DNA of 23,925 nt, from NCBI GenBank assembly GCA_002338515.1, contig DDIL01000158.1, positions 1 through 23,925 of the forward strand, read 5' to 3'. Both the position numbers and the translations under genes were made by a program. The notes beneath the pieces are model-generated. The model was not told the origin of the DNA. It worked only from the letters and a program-made list of their open reading frames with translations, and did no database searches. Origin of the DNA: Glaciecola sp. UBA1851 (GTDB taxonomy: Bacteria; Pseudomonadota; Gammaproteobacteria; Enterobacterales; Alteromonadaceae). Of the stretch, positions 16,338 to 23,352 are shown one piece after another. Positions within the stretch are counted from its first letter, which is position 1; each line of letters starts with the position of its first letter.

Positions 16338-16796
16338 TCACCAGTACTCTCTTACCAGTGATATCTTTTTATCTTTGAATCCAAATAGAGCAAACTTCAC
16401 ATGGTCTTTCTCCCATTTACCGTCTGCTGAATATATACCATAGGTATATTCCACCGCCGCATGCTCCTTTCCATAAATGATGTTTAATATTCTCCCATCC
16501 ATCCTTCGCGTTTCTTGGTAAAATTCATTTTTGAGTTGACGAACAAACGCACTCCGCCATGATTGCTTCGTAAAGTCCGCCCCGTATTCTTCATGTTCAT
16601 ATTTTATTTCATCATGAAGTTGAGATAAAAATGTATCAATATCATCAGTTGTAGAACCCATTACGAAAATTTTGACAATGTCACCTAAATAGCTTTCGAT
16701 AAGCTCTTTCTTGCAATCGTCACTACATGAGACATCTTGCGCATTAGCCGAAAACGAAAAAAACGCAAAAATCAAAAGAGTGTTTAGTATTTTCAT
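16338..16796 (-). CDS. Secreted NTF2-like (SnoaL-type) protein
   Basis: A 152-residue protein with a signal peptide (residues 1-19, cleavage after ANA). The rest has the alpha+beta cone pattern of NTF2-like domains: helices around DCKKELIESYLGDIVKIF and DDIDTFLSQLHDEIKYEHE, then strands ending HAAVEYTYGIYSADGKWEKD and ISLVREYW. I chose ATG 16796, preceded by AGGA, over an upstream start at 16856 that would bury the signal peptide behind 20 polar residues and overlap the neighbour. NTF2-like folds bind small hydrophobic ligands or act as enzymes; no catalytic residues can be named. Two cysteines (CSDDC) lie just after the cleavage site. Confidence 0.68.
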   Translation of the reverse strand: MKILNTLLIFAFFSFSANAQDVSCSDDCKKELIESYLGDIVKIFVMGSTTDDIDTFLSQLHDEIKYEHEEYGADFTKQSWRSAFVRQLKNEFYQETRRMDGRILNIIYGKEHAAVEYTYGIYSADGKWEKDHVKFALFGFKDKKISLVREYW

Positions 16797-16834
16797 TTGT
16801 ATCCTAAATTGTGGTTTTTCTTTGGTAGTGTTAT

Positions 16835-17239
16835 TCAAAATAAGCTCCTGATACATGGTTTTTGAATAATCTCATGGCCGTAGGAATTATCTATTGCACA
16901 CAGCCAAAACCCATCGTTTGATTTTTTAAAAACGTAAGTTGCTTTTCGCTCAACAGCCTGAAAATTTGGACCGGAAACAATTGTGTTTGCTACAACCAGC
17001 GCAGTATCTCCTGACTCTAAGACTTCTAGCCCGTTTTGCGCAACTTTTAACTCGTTGTCAAAAAATTCGTTTATTTTTATAAAGGCATTTCGAATTTGCT
17101 GTTTGCCAACAGCACTTCGCCTAGGCTCAATGACCAACACAGCATCGTCGGTATAAATCGACATCAACGTATCATAGTCTTTTGCCATTATTGAATTATC
17201 GGCAACCTCAATTTGTTGCTCGATGGTGTTTTGTTTCAT
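16835..17239 (-). CDS. SnoaL-like/DUF4440-type NTF2 family protein
   Basis: A 134-residue cytoplasmic protein without a signal. The N-terminal helix pair IEQQIEVADNSIMAKDYDTL followed by YTDDAVLVIEP is typical of SnoaL-like/DUF4440 NTF2 folds. GKQQIRNAFIKINEFF and the final strands ATYVFKKSNDGFWLCAIDNS follow the family order. Members include ketosteroid isomerase-like enzymes and small-molecule binding proteins. The start is supported by AGGAAG 8 bases upstream. It lies 12 bases after the NAD(P)-binding gene and 38 bases before the secreted NTF2-like gene: two NTF2 folds side by side, one inside and one exported. Confidence 0.75.
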   Translation of the reverse strand: MKQNTIEQQIEVADNSIMAKDYDTLMSIYTDDAVLVIEPRRSAVGKQQIRNAFIKINEFFDNELKVAQNGLEVLESGDTALVVANTIVSGPNFQAVERKATYVFKKSNDGFWLCAIDNSYGHEIIQKPCIRSLF

Positions 17240-17251
17240 TTTCGTTTCTTC

Positions 17252-17974
17252 CTAGATTATGTTGTATATGACGGGCATTTTGCCTTTCCATTTTCGCCAT
17301 AGGGTTTCATCTGTCACTAGTTTAGACATAAACATCGCGACATTAATTCTGCTTGTTTTTCCCGAATTAAATATTGAATTTCGTGACGGAGATTCGCAAA
17401 CGTCAAATAAACTTACTTGCTCTTCATCAATAAGTGCGTCCGGGCGCACCATTACCCACTCGATGCAGCTGTTTTTCTTGGCTTGACAGTGAAGAAGTCC
17501 AGCAGCTTTTTCATTGTCTAGATGCGGCGGAACTAGCTCGCGCAAAATGCTAGTTACCAACCGCTGTGATAAAGGAGGAGCCTCTGATATTTGGGTATTG
17601 CTTACCACAGCGCTACTCATGAGTATCAGCTTTTTTAAAGCTTTAGGCTGAGCATCATTCATGACGCTTACAATGTTTTGAATAGCATCGTGAACAAGTA
17701 GTTTAGGTGAACCAAATACACCTGCGAATGTCATGTTGTGACCCAAGCAACTTATCATCACGTCATTCTCTTCAATACACTTAGAGAAAAAAGACATTGG
17801 CTCATTCGTGATATCCGCCTCCAACACAACTAGATTTACTTCCTCAGGAAAATGTGGAGAAAAAGAGATAGAATTTCTGACTATCGCGGTCACCACTACA
17901 TTCTTGTTCAGCAACGTTTTGACTAATTGCCTACCAGTAGCTCCACTGGCTCCGAAAACCAACACTTTTTTCAT
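17252..17974 (-). CDS. NAD(P)-binding Rossmann-fold oxidoreductase (atypical SDR)
   Basis: A 240-residue protein that begins KKVLVFGASGATGRQLVKTL, a Rossmann dinucleotide-binding loop with glycines 8, 11 and 14 in the pattern of NAD(P)H-binding atypical SDRs (NmrA/YwnB-like). Further family-like parts are VISCLGHNM (about 74-82), KLILMSSAVVSNT and CIEWVMVRPDALIDEE. A classical YxxxK catalytic pair is not evident, so a sensor-like or atypical reductase role is possible. The substrate is not predictable. It sits 33 bases after the hydrolase gene and 12 bases before the SnoaL-like gene, inside the GntR-linked operon. Confidence 0.82.
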   Translation of the reverse strand: MKKVLVFGASGATGRQLVKTLLNKNVVVTAIVRNSISFSPHFPEEVNLVVLEADITNEPMSFFSKCIEENDVMISCLGHNMTFAGVFGSPKLLVHDAIQNIVSVMNDAQPKALKKLILMSSAVVSNTQISEAPPLSQRLVTSILRELVPPHLDNEKAAGLLHCQAKKNSCIEWVMVRPDALIDEEQVSLFDVCESPSRNSIFNSGKTSRINVAMFMSKLVTDETLWRKWKGKMPVIYNII

Positions 17975-18007
17975 AATTTCTCGCTCTTAAAAAACTTTTT
18001 TACTTTT

Positions 18008-19447
18008 TTATTTCGCAGCCAGTATCCAAGTTTTAACTTTTTCCAAAAGCACTGGAGACAAGGTCTCCTCTATGTGCTGATACTCAGTCATGGCGCCTGT
18101 TTCTGAACGTTGGAAAAGATGGTTATGCCCCTCTAGAACAAGGGATTCAGAATGTTGATGTCCATTTATTAACGTCTCTCGCATCAACTCATGATGTTCA
18201 TATGCACTTACTTGAACATCTTTTTCACCAAATAAGGCCAAAACAGGTATGTCTAATTTGGCTAAATAGTTAGTCGGCTTATGAGTTAGAAAAGTTTTAT
18301 ACCAATTCCCTGTTAGCATTTGTATCCTTTGTTCAGGCAAAGTGCCGCCACCTAGTTGCTTAATTTGTTGCTTAACATCTTGCGACAACGAATCCCATTT
18401 TTTGGAATACGCTGCTAAAAGAATCGTCCTTAACTCAGCATATGGCGTGTTAGCGTTTTCTATCACGGCTTTGTTTAGTTCAGCTGTAATTTCACTACCT
18501 GCTATGGCGGCCTCTTGAGTTAAACCATTTGAAAGTAGTATCTTTTTCATCTGGTTTTCAGATACAAATAGGCCGCTCTGGCTTGGCCCTGACATCAAAA
18601 CAATAAAATCTACATTCGTGTTTGTATTTGCTGTTACTGGCGCTATCAAACCACCTTCACTATGACCGATAATGCCCAGTCTTATACCAGCTAGCTCTGG
18701 CATAGAGTTTAGAAACTCAATTCCTGCGCTGACATCTTCTGAAAAGTCATAACTCGTTGAGTTTTCAAATACTCCTTGTGATTTACCAACCCCTCGATCG
18801 TCGAAACGTAACACTGCGACATTGTGGTTAGACAAAAAATCAGCCAAGACCCAAAAAGTCTTATGACCCATGAATAATTGATTGCGATCTTGAGGTCCTG
18901 ACCCCGAAACCAATACCACTGCGGCCACAGGTTTCTCTGGTAATGTGAGTGTGCCTGACAATTCGATTCCATCCATGGAGTTTAAGAAACTGACTTCTTT
19001 ACTTGTATAATCAAACGGTGGCTTTGGTTCCTGTGGCCTATTTAGTTTTCTTGGAGGCTGTGGTGTCTTGGTAGTTATAGTCTGGTCAGTCTGTTTCGTC
19101 ACCTCAAGCGCGAATGATTGACCACTTTGTTTCCAAGTGCCTACAAGACTATCTCCATCTTTAACGGCTTCATATCGCGCGGCAGCCACTGCAATATCAA
19201 ACACTATTTTGTTGCCATTGACAGAAACCGATTCAATTGGAATATCAGTAGCACCTTGCATAGGACTATCCATCGTTGATTTTAGCTCGTCCTTGCTAGC
19301 AGTAATATTAAAGACTACAGGTACCAATTGAGTTCCAATTTCAATATTGCCTATCCATTTCCCCTCTAGTTCATCAGCAAGTGAATGGAAAGACATTAGG
19401 AGAGCAGTCGACAATAGGAGCGTTAACGCATTTCTGAATATTCTCAT
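18008..19447 (-). CDS. Exported alpha/beta-fold serine hydrolase with N-terminal beta domain
   Basis: A 479-residue protein with a signal peptide (about 1-24, cleavage after LA/DELEG). The N-terminal part (25-120) is a small lipocalin-like beta domain (GKWIGNIEIG ... GTWKQSGQSFALEV). Then follows an alpha/beta hydrolase: oxyanion region VLVSGSGPQDRNQ, VAVLRFDDRGVGKSQG, the nucleophile elbow GHSEGG with Ser263, the acid in ALFGEKDVQV, and the histidine in EGHNHLF. Such proteins act as periplasmic esterases or peptidases. I chose ATG 19447 with GGAGA 7 bases before it; the longer frame from 19486 adds 13 residues ahead of the signal peptide. It starts 2 bases after the frameshifted small membrane gene. 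Confidence 0.88.
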   Translation of the reverse strand: MRIFRNALTLLLSTALLMSFHSLADELEGKWIGNIEIGTQLVPVVFNITASKDELKSTMDSPMQGATDIPIESVSVNGNKIVFDIAVAAARYEAVKDGDSLVGTWKQSGQSFALEVTKQTDQTITTKTPQPPRKLNRPQEPKPPFDYTSKEVSFLNSMDGIELSGTLTLPEKPVAAVVLVSGSGPQDRNQLFMGHKTFWVLADFLSNHNVAVLRFDDRGVGKSQGVFENSTSYDFSEDVSAGIEFLNSMPELAGIRLGIIGHSEGGLIAPVTANTNTNVDFIVLMSGPSQSGLFVSENQMKKILLSNGLTQEAAIAGSEITAELNKAVIENANTPYAELRTILLAAYSKKWDSLSQDVKQQIKQLGGGTLPEQRIQMLTGNWYKTFLTHKPTNYLAKLDIPVLALFGEKDVQVSAYEHHELMRETLINGHQHSESLVLEGHNHLFQRSETGAMTEYQHIEETLSPVLLEKVKTWILAAK

Positions 19448-19449
19448 AA

Positions 19450-19673
19450 TTATTCTCCCGCTATGTCTCTTGAGCCATGCAAGCACTTCGAACGATTACA
19501 ATCGTCACTTTTTGAGGCCCCCTTTAAGCGCAAAAATATCGCAACAACAATCGCAACTACCCCTTGAGTTTGTGCCTCTGGTGTCGCGTCCTTCAGCAGA
19601 TAGGCAAGCAAAAGCATTGCCCCCCAATAGCTAAATCAGCCAACATTACTTTTTGAGATTTGCTTATATTCAT
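19450..19673 (-). pseudogene. Small membrane protein gene with a -1 frameshift in a G6 tract
   Basis: From ATG 19673 the frame reads MNISKSQKVMLADLAIGG and soon hits a stop (19593-19595). The neighbouring frame then carries a convincing membrane protein: GAMLLLAYLLKDATPEAQTQ, VVAIVVAIFLRLKGASK, ending at TAA 19450-19452, two bases before the hydrolase ATG. The span is 224 bases, one short of 75 codons. The switch lies at a run of six G (plus-strand C at 19620-19625); a seventh G would give LAIGGAMLLLAYLL without a break and a 74-residue product with two helices. It may be a true mutation, a phase-variable tract or a sequencing error. The family is not recognised. Confidence 0.7.
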
Positions 19674-19691
19674 TTTAATTTACTCGTCTTT

Positions 19692-19766
19692 ATTTGCACT
19701 TGTATTACTCGCACTAGTAGTACTAGTGCAAATATAATTCACTTGTACTACAAATTCAAGTAGTAC
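19692..19766. promoter_or_regulatory. Operator cluster with divergent promoter between the GntR gene and the minus operon
   Basis: Three perfect inverted repeats stand in 75 bp: ATTTGCACT/AGTGCAAAT (19692-19700, 19725-19733), GCACTAGT/ACTAGTGC (19711-19718, 19722-19729), and GTACTAC/GTAGTAC (19745-19751, 19760-19766). CACTTGTATTAC and CACTTGTACTAC also form a direct repeat. On the minus strand -35 TTGAAT (19754-19759) and -10 TATATT (19731-19736) are 17 bp apart, with the repeats lying over the -35 and the expected start site. On the plus strand TATAAT (19733-19738) is a perfect -10 without a good -35. The layout fits repression of both directions by the adjacent GntR protein. Confidence 0.72.
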
Positions 19767-19851
19767 ATTAAAAATAATTTGTGTTAGAGTCTTTATAAGA
19801 CAAAGAATCAAGGGTACATAATCAAAAGATGAATATTGTATTGACGAAGAA

Positions 19852-20211
19852 TTGGGCATTCCGATTTATCAGCAAATAGTCACGCAGGTTAAAGAAAGAG
19901 TAGCTTCGGGTCAGTTGCACGCCGGCAGTCAACTTCCATCTATCCGCCAATTAGCTAGTGATGCCGATAGCAACCCCAATACTGTCGCGAAAGCATTCAA
20001 GATACTAGAACGTGATCAAGTTATAGTATCTAAAGGGTTTAGAGGTACCTTCGTACAAAAGAGTGCAACTGATCACCTAAATCAAAATATGCATTCAAAA
20101 GTAGATAAAGAGCTTCAAGCAACTATCCAGAAATTAAAACATATAGGTGCGATCGATTCAGAAATACGAAATAGCTTCAATGCAATAATGAAAGGCTTGA
20201 GCAGTAAATAG
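19852..20211 (+). CDS. GntR-family transcriptional regulator, YtrA subfamily
   Basis: A 119-residue DNA-binding protein. The N-terminal winged helix is typical of GntR: IPIYQQIVTQVKERVASGQL, then AGSQLPSIRQLASDADSNPN, then TVAKAFKILERDQVI and the wing KGFRGTFV. Only a short helical tail (about 75-119) follows, as in the YtrA subfamily, which lacks an effector domain and usually controls adjacent membrane or ABC genes. No ATG is available in frame: the nearest upstream in-frame stop leaves only ATT (19840) and TTG (19852) as starts, both with weak ribosome sites. It lies one base before the split membrane gene and faces the minus operon across the repeat cluster. Confidence 0.88.
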   Translation: MGIPIYQQIVTQVKERVASGQLHAGSQLPSIRQLASDADSNPNTVAKAFKILERDQVIVSKGFRGTFVQKSATDHLNQNMHSKVDKELQATIQKLKHIGAIDSEIRNSFNAIMKGLSSK

Positions 20212-20212
20212 T

Positions 20213-21049
20213 ATGGTCGAAAATGGAATATTGTTAATCGTACTTATACTTTTTCAAACAGTGACAATTTCAATTTTATGCTCTTACAGGTGGTGTTTTC
20301 AGCAGCTTAGTTTATTCCGTAAATTTCCAGCGCAAGATTACCCTTTATTCTATGTGTTTGACATAAATACAGAACGACTGCATGTATTTATACGGGCATT
20401 TTTAGATTCTGTTGCGTTTGTGGTTGTCAGTTTGTTTGTGTTTAATATTTTTGAAACTCCGCCTATGTCGACGACTCTCGTATAGGCGATCATTTCTACT
20501 GTTCAAATAGTTCCATCTTTGTATTCACTAGCAATCTTATACTTATCATCAAAGAGACGTCGCGCAATAAAGAAAGTTGGTCCAACGAATGTCTCTATCG
20601 TTCCCCGCAGCTCTTTTGATTACTTGCCATTAACCCATTTCTTTTTAATTGGCCTTTCGTTCGTGATTTCGCTAATTATAATAATATCTAATGAAAGTCT
20701 CGATATATCTAAAAAACTTGGACTTGTAGGATTATTAAGTAGCTCTTGTGCCTTATTGGTTTATGGGGTTTTCAAGACGATTTATGGTGCGAAGACCGAC
20801 AAACTTATTGCAGATAAAGATCGCGCAACTAAGCGTAAGGAGGATGTTCAACGGAATATTCTTGGTATGGTGTCAGCTATTTTCATATTTAGTCTACTCG
20901 GCATGCAGGGAAGCGACACGTCCTCCCAAAATTTACTCCTTATTCCTTTGAGTTTGTATCTTCAAATCACTATATTCAACCGCAATAAACGCTGGAACGC
21001 GCAAGACATGGATGTATACAAGAATAACCATACTCATGGTGGAGCTTAA
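20213..21049 (+). pseudogene. Membrane protein gene split by one in-frame TAG
   Basis: Two frames, 20213-20485 and 20486-21049, are in the same phase and separated only by TAG at 20483-20485. Read through, they give one protein of about 278 residues with roughly six hydrophobic segments: near residues 5-22, 60-80, 90-112, 142-160, 165-185 and 222-255. A long basic, coiled segment (GAKTDKLIADKDRATKRKED) precedes the last part. CAG to TAG is the simplest origin (TTLVQAIISTV). The second half alone could start at TTG 20519. It directly follows the YtrA-type regulator, as expected for its target gene. I do not recognise the family. Loss by mutation is likelier than recoding. Confidence 0.75.
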
Positions 21050-21051
21050 TT

Positions 21052-21152
21052 AGACTAGCGTAGTCTGAATCGTTTGATGCTTTCAGCAACTTGTTAACAA
21101 GTACTCGAAACGCCAATATTTCTTTGTTAGCTAGTGATGTAAAATTTACATC
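21052..21152. promoter_or_regulatory. Three palindromes upstream of the TetR gene
   Basis: AGACTA-gcg-TAGTCT (21052-21066), the 14-bp perfect palindrome ACTTGTTAACAAGT (21089-21102), and GATGTAAA-a-TTTACATC (21136-21152). The last is followed by TTTTATTTTT and could be a weak terminator of the split membrane gene instead of an operator. TetR-family operators are often palindromes of this size close to their own gene, but no direct link is shown. Confidence 0.4.
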
Positions 21153-21212
21153 TTTTATTTTTGTACCAATTCGCATACAATTAAGGTTATAGATGTATCA
21201 ATATGTGAACTT

Positions 21213-21800
21213 ATGAAGCCTAGTACGAAACAATCAAAAGGGCGTGGGCGTCCTAGGAAGTTTGATAAGAAAGCGGCATTAGATGGCGCTGTAGCCTTAT
21301 TCATGACCAAAGGATATTCGGCTGCATCTCTTGATGACCTTTCTAATGCGATGGGAATAAAGAGACCTAGTATCTACAACGCGTTTGGAAATAAGGAAGC
21401 TATTTTCATTCAGTGTGTTGAGCATTATTTCGAAACAATTTCAGCCCCGCTCGCCCAAGCGCTGCAATGTGAATCATTGGAAGAAGCTTTTATGGGTTTT
21501 TTCACCTGTTTATTAGACTTCTATTGCAATGAAAATCTTGGCTGCATGGCAACTAGTACTATGCCTGCTGAAGCAGCTGAAAATGGCACTGTTACTAGTT
21601 TTTATAACACTATCATTTACAGAATTGATGCTCTGCTACAAGACCGACTTGAAACTGCAAGAGAAATCAATAACACCAACTTAAGAGCACAACTATTACA
21701 GGGCTTGATGCAAACGCTAAGTTTACGCGCTAGAGCTGGAGCCAAAAGGTCAGAGTTAGAAACACTCTATCGTTTTGGCTTAGCAAAGATTCTCGATTAG
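21213..21800 (+). CDS. TetR/AcrR-family transcriptional regulator
   Basis: A 195-residue repressor type protein. A basic lead (KGRGRPRKFDKKAALDGAVA) precedes the helix-turn-helix: YSAASLDDLSNAMGIKRPSI then YNAFGNKEAIF, around residues 35-65. The remainder is the helical ligand-binding/dimerisation domain with CLLDFYCNENLGCMATSTMP, a pattern common in the YxaF/ComR-like branch controlling quinone, flavin or electrophile response genes. The ligand is unknown. The DoxX-like gene follows after 74 bp containing a large inverted repeat, so that gene is the likely target. Confidence 0.92.
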   Translation: MKPSTKQSKGRGRPRKFDKKAALDGAVALFMTKGYSAASLDDLSNAMGIKRPSIYNAFGNKEAIFIQCVEHYFETISAPLAQALQCESLEEAFMGFFTCLLDFYCNENLGCMATSTMPAEAAENGTVTSFYNTIIYRIDALLQDRLETAREINNTNLRAQLLQGLMQTLSLRARAGAKRSELETLYRFGLAKILD

Positions 21801-21813
21801 TTTGAGAGTAAAA

Positions 21814-21845
21814 CTTGCACTAGCGCAATGCGCGCAGAGTGCAAG
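21814..21845. promoter_or_regulatory. Inverted repeat between the TetR and DoxX-like genes
   Basis: CTTGCACT (21814-21821) and AGTGCAAG (21838-21845) are perfect 8-bp arms around 16 bases, with a nested GCGC-AAT-GCGC in the centre (21823-21833). This may be an operator for TetR, or an attenuating hairpin in the leader of the DoxX-like gene. The half-site TTGCACT also occurs in the GntR operator cluster. Confidence 0.5.
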
Positions 21846-21874
21846 GTAATTTTAAATTTAAGGCTGATGTTATT

Positions 21875-22384
21875 ATGATAACACCAATCATTATTCTTGT
21901 TTTACTGACATCCCCACTGGGCTTAGCATTTCTGATATCAAAAGTCATTGGCTCTAAACTCAATTTAAGAAAGTACTCACTTTGGGGCTTGGGGGTGGCA
22001 TTTGTCTTTTTCTCAATTGGCCACGTTGTTAAAGCTGAAGGGATGGTTAATATGCTTCCACCGTGGGTGCCATATAGACTTTTTATTATCTACGTTACAG
22101 GTGCATTGGAACTGGTCGTCGGTATCGCTCTTTTCATACCAAAATTCCAAAATTTTGCAGCAAAGTCAGCCATTGTTATTTTCGTCGTATTTTTTCCTGC
22201 AAATATCTATGCGGCATTAAATGCAACTGGCCTTGGCGGACACTCGTGGGGTGCAATTTATTTGCTGATTCGAACGCCATTGCAGCTCATTTTGATTGCA
22301 TGGGCTTATTTTCTTTGCATCAAAAAACCTGACGCGGCAAGCTCGAACGGCATTGAACGTTCATCAAGATTGGTTAGCGGGTAA
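21875..22384 (+). CDS. DoxX-like family membrane protein
   Basis: A 169-residue protein with four to five hydrophobic segments: about residues 1-21, 36-50, 66-87, 95-112 and 120-142. FSIGHVVKAEGMVNMLPPWV and VTGALELVVGIALF are typical of DoxX-like proteins, as are FPANIYAAL and the final IRTPLQLILIAWAYFLCIKK. Such proteins are small quinone-linked or scaffold membrane proteins, often under TetR-type control. I chose ATG 21875; the GTG at 21839 lies inside the inverted repeat and would add 12 polar residues. The 20 residues after the last helix look non-conserved. Confidence 0.83.
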   Translation: MITPIIILVLLTSPLGLAFLISKVIGSKLNLRKYSLWGLGVAFVFFSIGHVVKAEGMVNMLPPWVPYRLFIIYVTGALELVVGIALFIPKFQNFAAKSAIVIFVVFFPANIYAALNATGLGGHSWGAIYLLIRTPLQLILIAWAYFLCIKKPDAASSNGIERSSRLVSG

Positions 22385-22479
22385 ACATAAGCCTTTTTTG
22401 GAACAAGTTCATAATTTAGTAAAAGCTTCACGATATTTGACTTTTAGACAATTTCATCAGCAGAACATAGTGATAGAAA

Positions 22480-23040
22480 ATGAAAAAGATAGCAGTTTTC
22501 GGAAAACCGGCGAACGGAAAATCGACATTGAGTCGTCGTTTAGCGATGGTAACAGGCATAAAGTTATTTTCTCTTGATTCCATATTATTTAGAGCTAACG
22601 GTGAGGAAATAGATCGGAAAGACTATGAAGCCAAGCACTCGCATATTGTTTCTACTGAGGAATGGATAATAGAAGGGTTTGGACCTCTACATTCTTTGAG
22701 TTCATTCTATCAACGTATTGATGCGGCTGATACGCTTGTATATATAGACTTACCCTACCCACTCACGTACTGGCTTGTCATAAAACGCTTTATTCTCGGG
22801 CTTCATAAACGACCAGAAGGTTGGCCTGAATATAGTTCAATCTTAAATGGGACAATGAATACGTTTAAGATACTTCGGCTTTGTCCAAAGTTCTGGAATG
22901 ACGAATTTTTGTTATCCATAGAAGCGTTGAAGGATAAAAAAAGTGTTTATGTCATACGCTCACTCGCAGAGTTAAATCGATTCATAGAAAATTTTTCTAT
23001 TGAAAATCAAGAACAAACGCTAACAGCTAAACCAAGATAA
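22480..23040 (+). CDS. P-loop kinase-like protein (topology-modulation/adenylate-kinase-like)
   Basis: A 186-residue cytoplasmic protein. It opens KKIAVFGKPANGKSTLSRRL, with Walker A GKPANGKST at residues 8-16, followed by FSLDSILFR, an aspartate typical of the acceptor-binding or LID side. EEWIIEGFGPL and DTLVYIDLPYPLTYWLVIKR are shared with the FlaR/topology-modulation family of nucleotide-kinase-like proteins. The C-terminal KDKKSVYVIRSLAELNRFIE is the usual last strand and helix. The phosphate acceptor is unknown. It follows the DoxX-like gene by 95 bp and precedes the broken hydrolase by 24 bp on the same strand. Confidence 0.8.
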   Translation: MKKIAVFGKPANGKSTLSRRLAMVTGIKLFSLDSILFRANGEEIDRKDYEAKHSHIVSTEEWIIEGFGPLHSLSSFYQRIDAADTLVYIDLPYPLTYWLVIKRFILGLHKRPEGWPEYSSILNGTMNTFKILRLCPKFWNDEFLLSIEALKDKKSVYVIRSLAELNRFIENFSIENQEQTLTAKPR

Positions 23041-23064
23041 ACATAACAGCAGAGCGTTAACCAT

Positions 23065-23352
23065 ATGATTCAGAAATCAACTTTAATTTTAATCTTGTGT
23101 TTCTTAATTTGTACGTTTGCCTTTGGTGACGAAAAGGGCCAAAACGCTATAGTTGCGCCCCTTAATACAGTCGCGAACGACATTGCAACGCAATACCATC
23201 AAATGGGATGGTTTTCAGGTAGTTTGCTCTTAATGAAAGGAGAACAAGAAATAGTCGCATCATCATACGGTTTTCAGAATATTGACGAACAGATAAAGAA
23301 TACGAGTCAAACCCGGTTTAATCTTGGCTCTATCATCAAAGACTTCACTAAA
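23065..23352 (+). pseudogene. Class C beta-lactamase-fold serine hydrolase, cut by an IS
   Basis: Only 96 codons of the gene remain in the window. A signal peptide (about 1-21) leads to GWFSGSLLLMKGEQEIVASS and FNLGSIIKDFTK, where Ser89-Ile-Ile-Lys92 is the SxxK active-site motif of the beta-lactamase/penicillin-binding protein superfamily. The IS begins right after codon 96, so the second and third motifs (YxN and KTG-like) are lost from the product, and translation goes on into IS sequence for 25 codons before a stop. The rest of the gene may lie beyond the IS, outside the window. It is more likely a secreted peptidase/esterase than an antibiotic-degrading enzyme. Confidence 0.85.

Noticed and set aside
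15344..19500. Possible integron cassette array, given a run of small unrelated genes
   Set aside because: All genes are closely spaced on one strand as an operon, and no repeated attC-like sites (RYYYAAC/GTTRRRY pairs) were found between them.
19789..19801. GTCTT-TAT-AAGAC inverted repeat before the GntR gene
   Set aside because: Only 5-bp arms, no relation to the other half-sites; likely chance.
22296..22577. A 93-codon plus-strand frame overlapping the end of the DoxX-like gene and the start of the P-loop gene
   Set aside because: The middle part (DWLAGKHKPFLEQVHNLV) looks faintly protein-like, but both ends are shadows of better genes; at most a tiny gene remnant.
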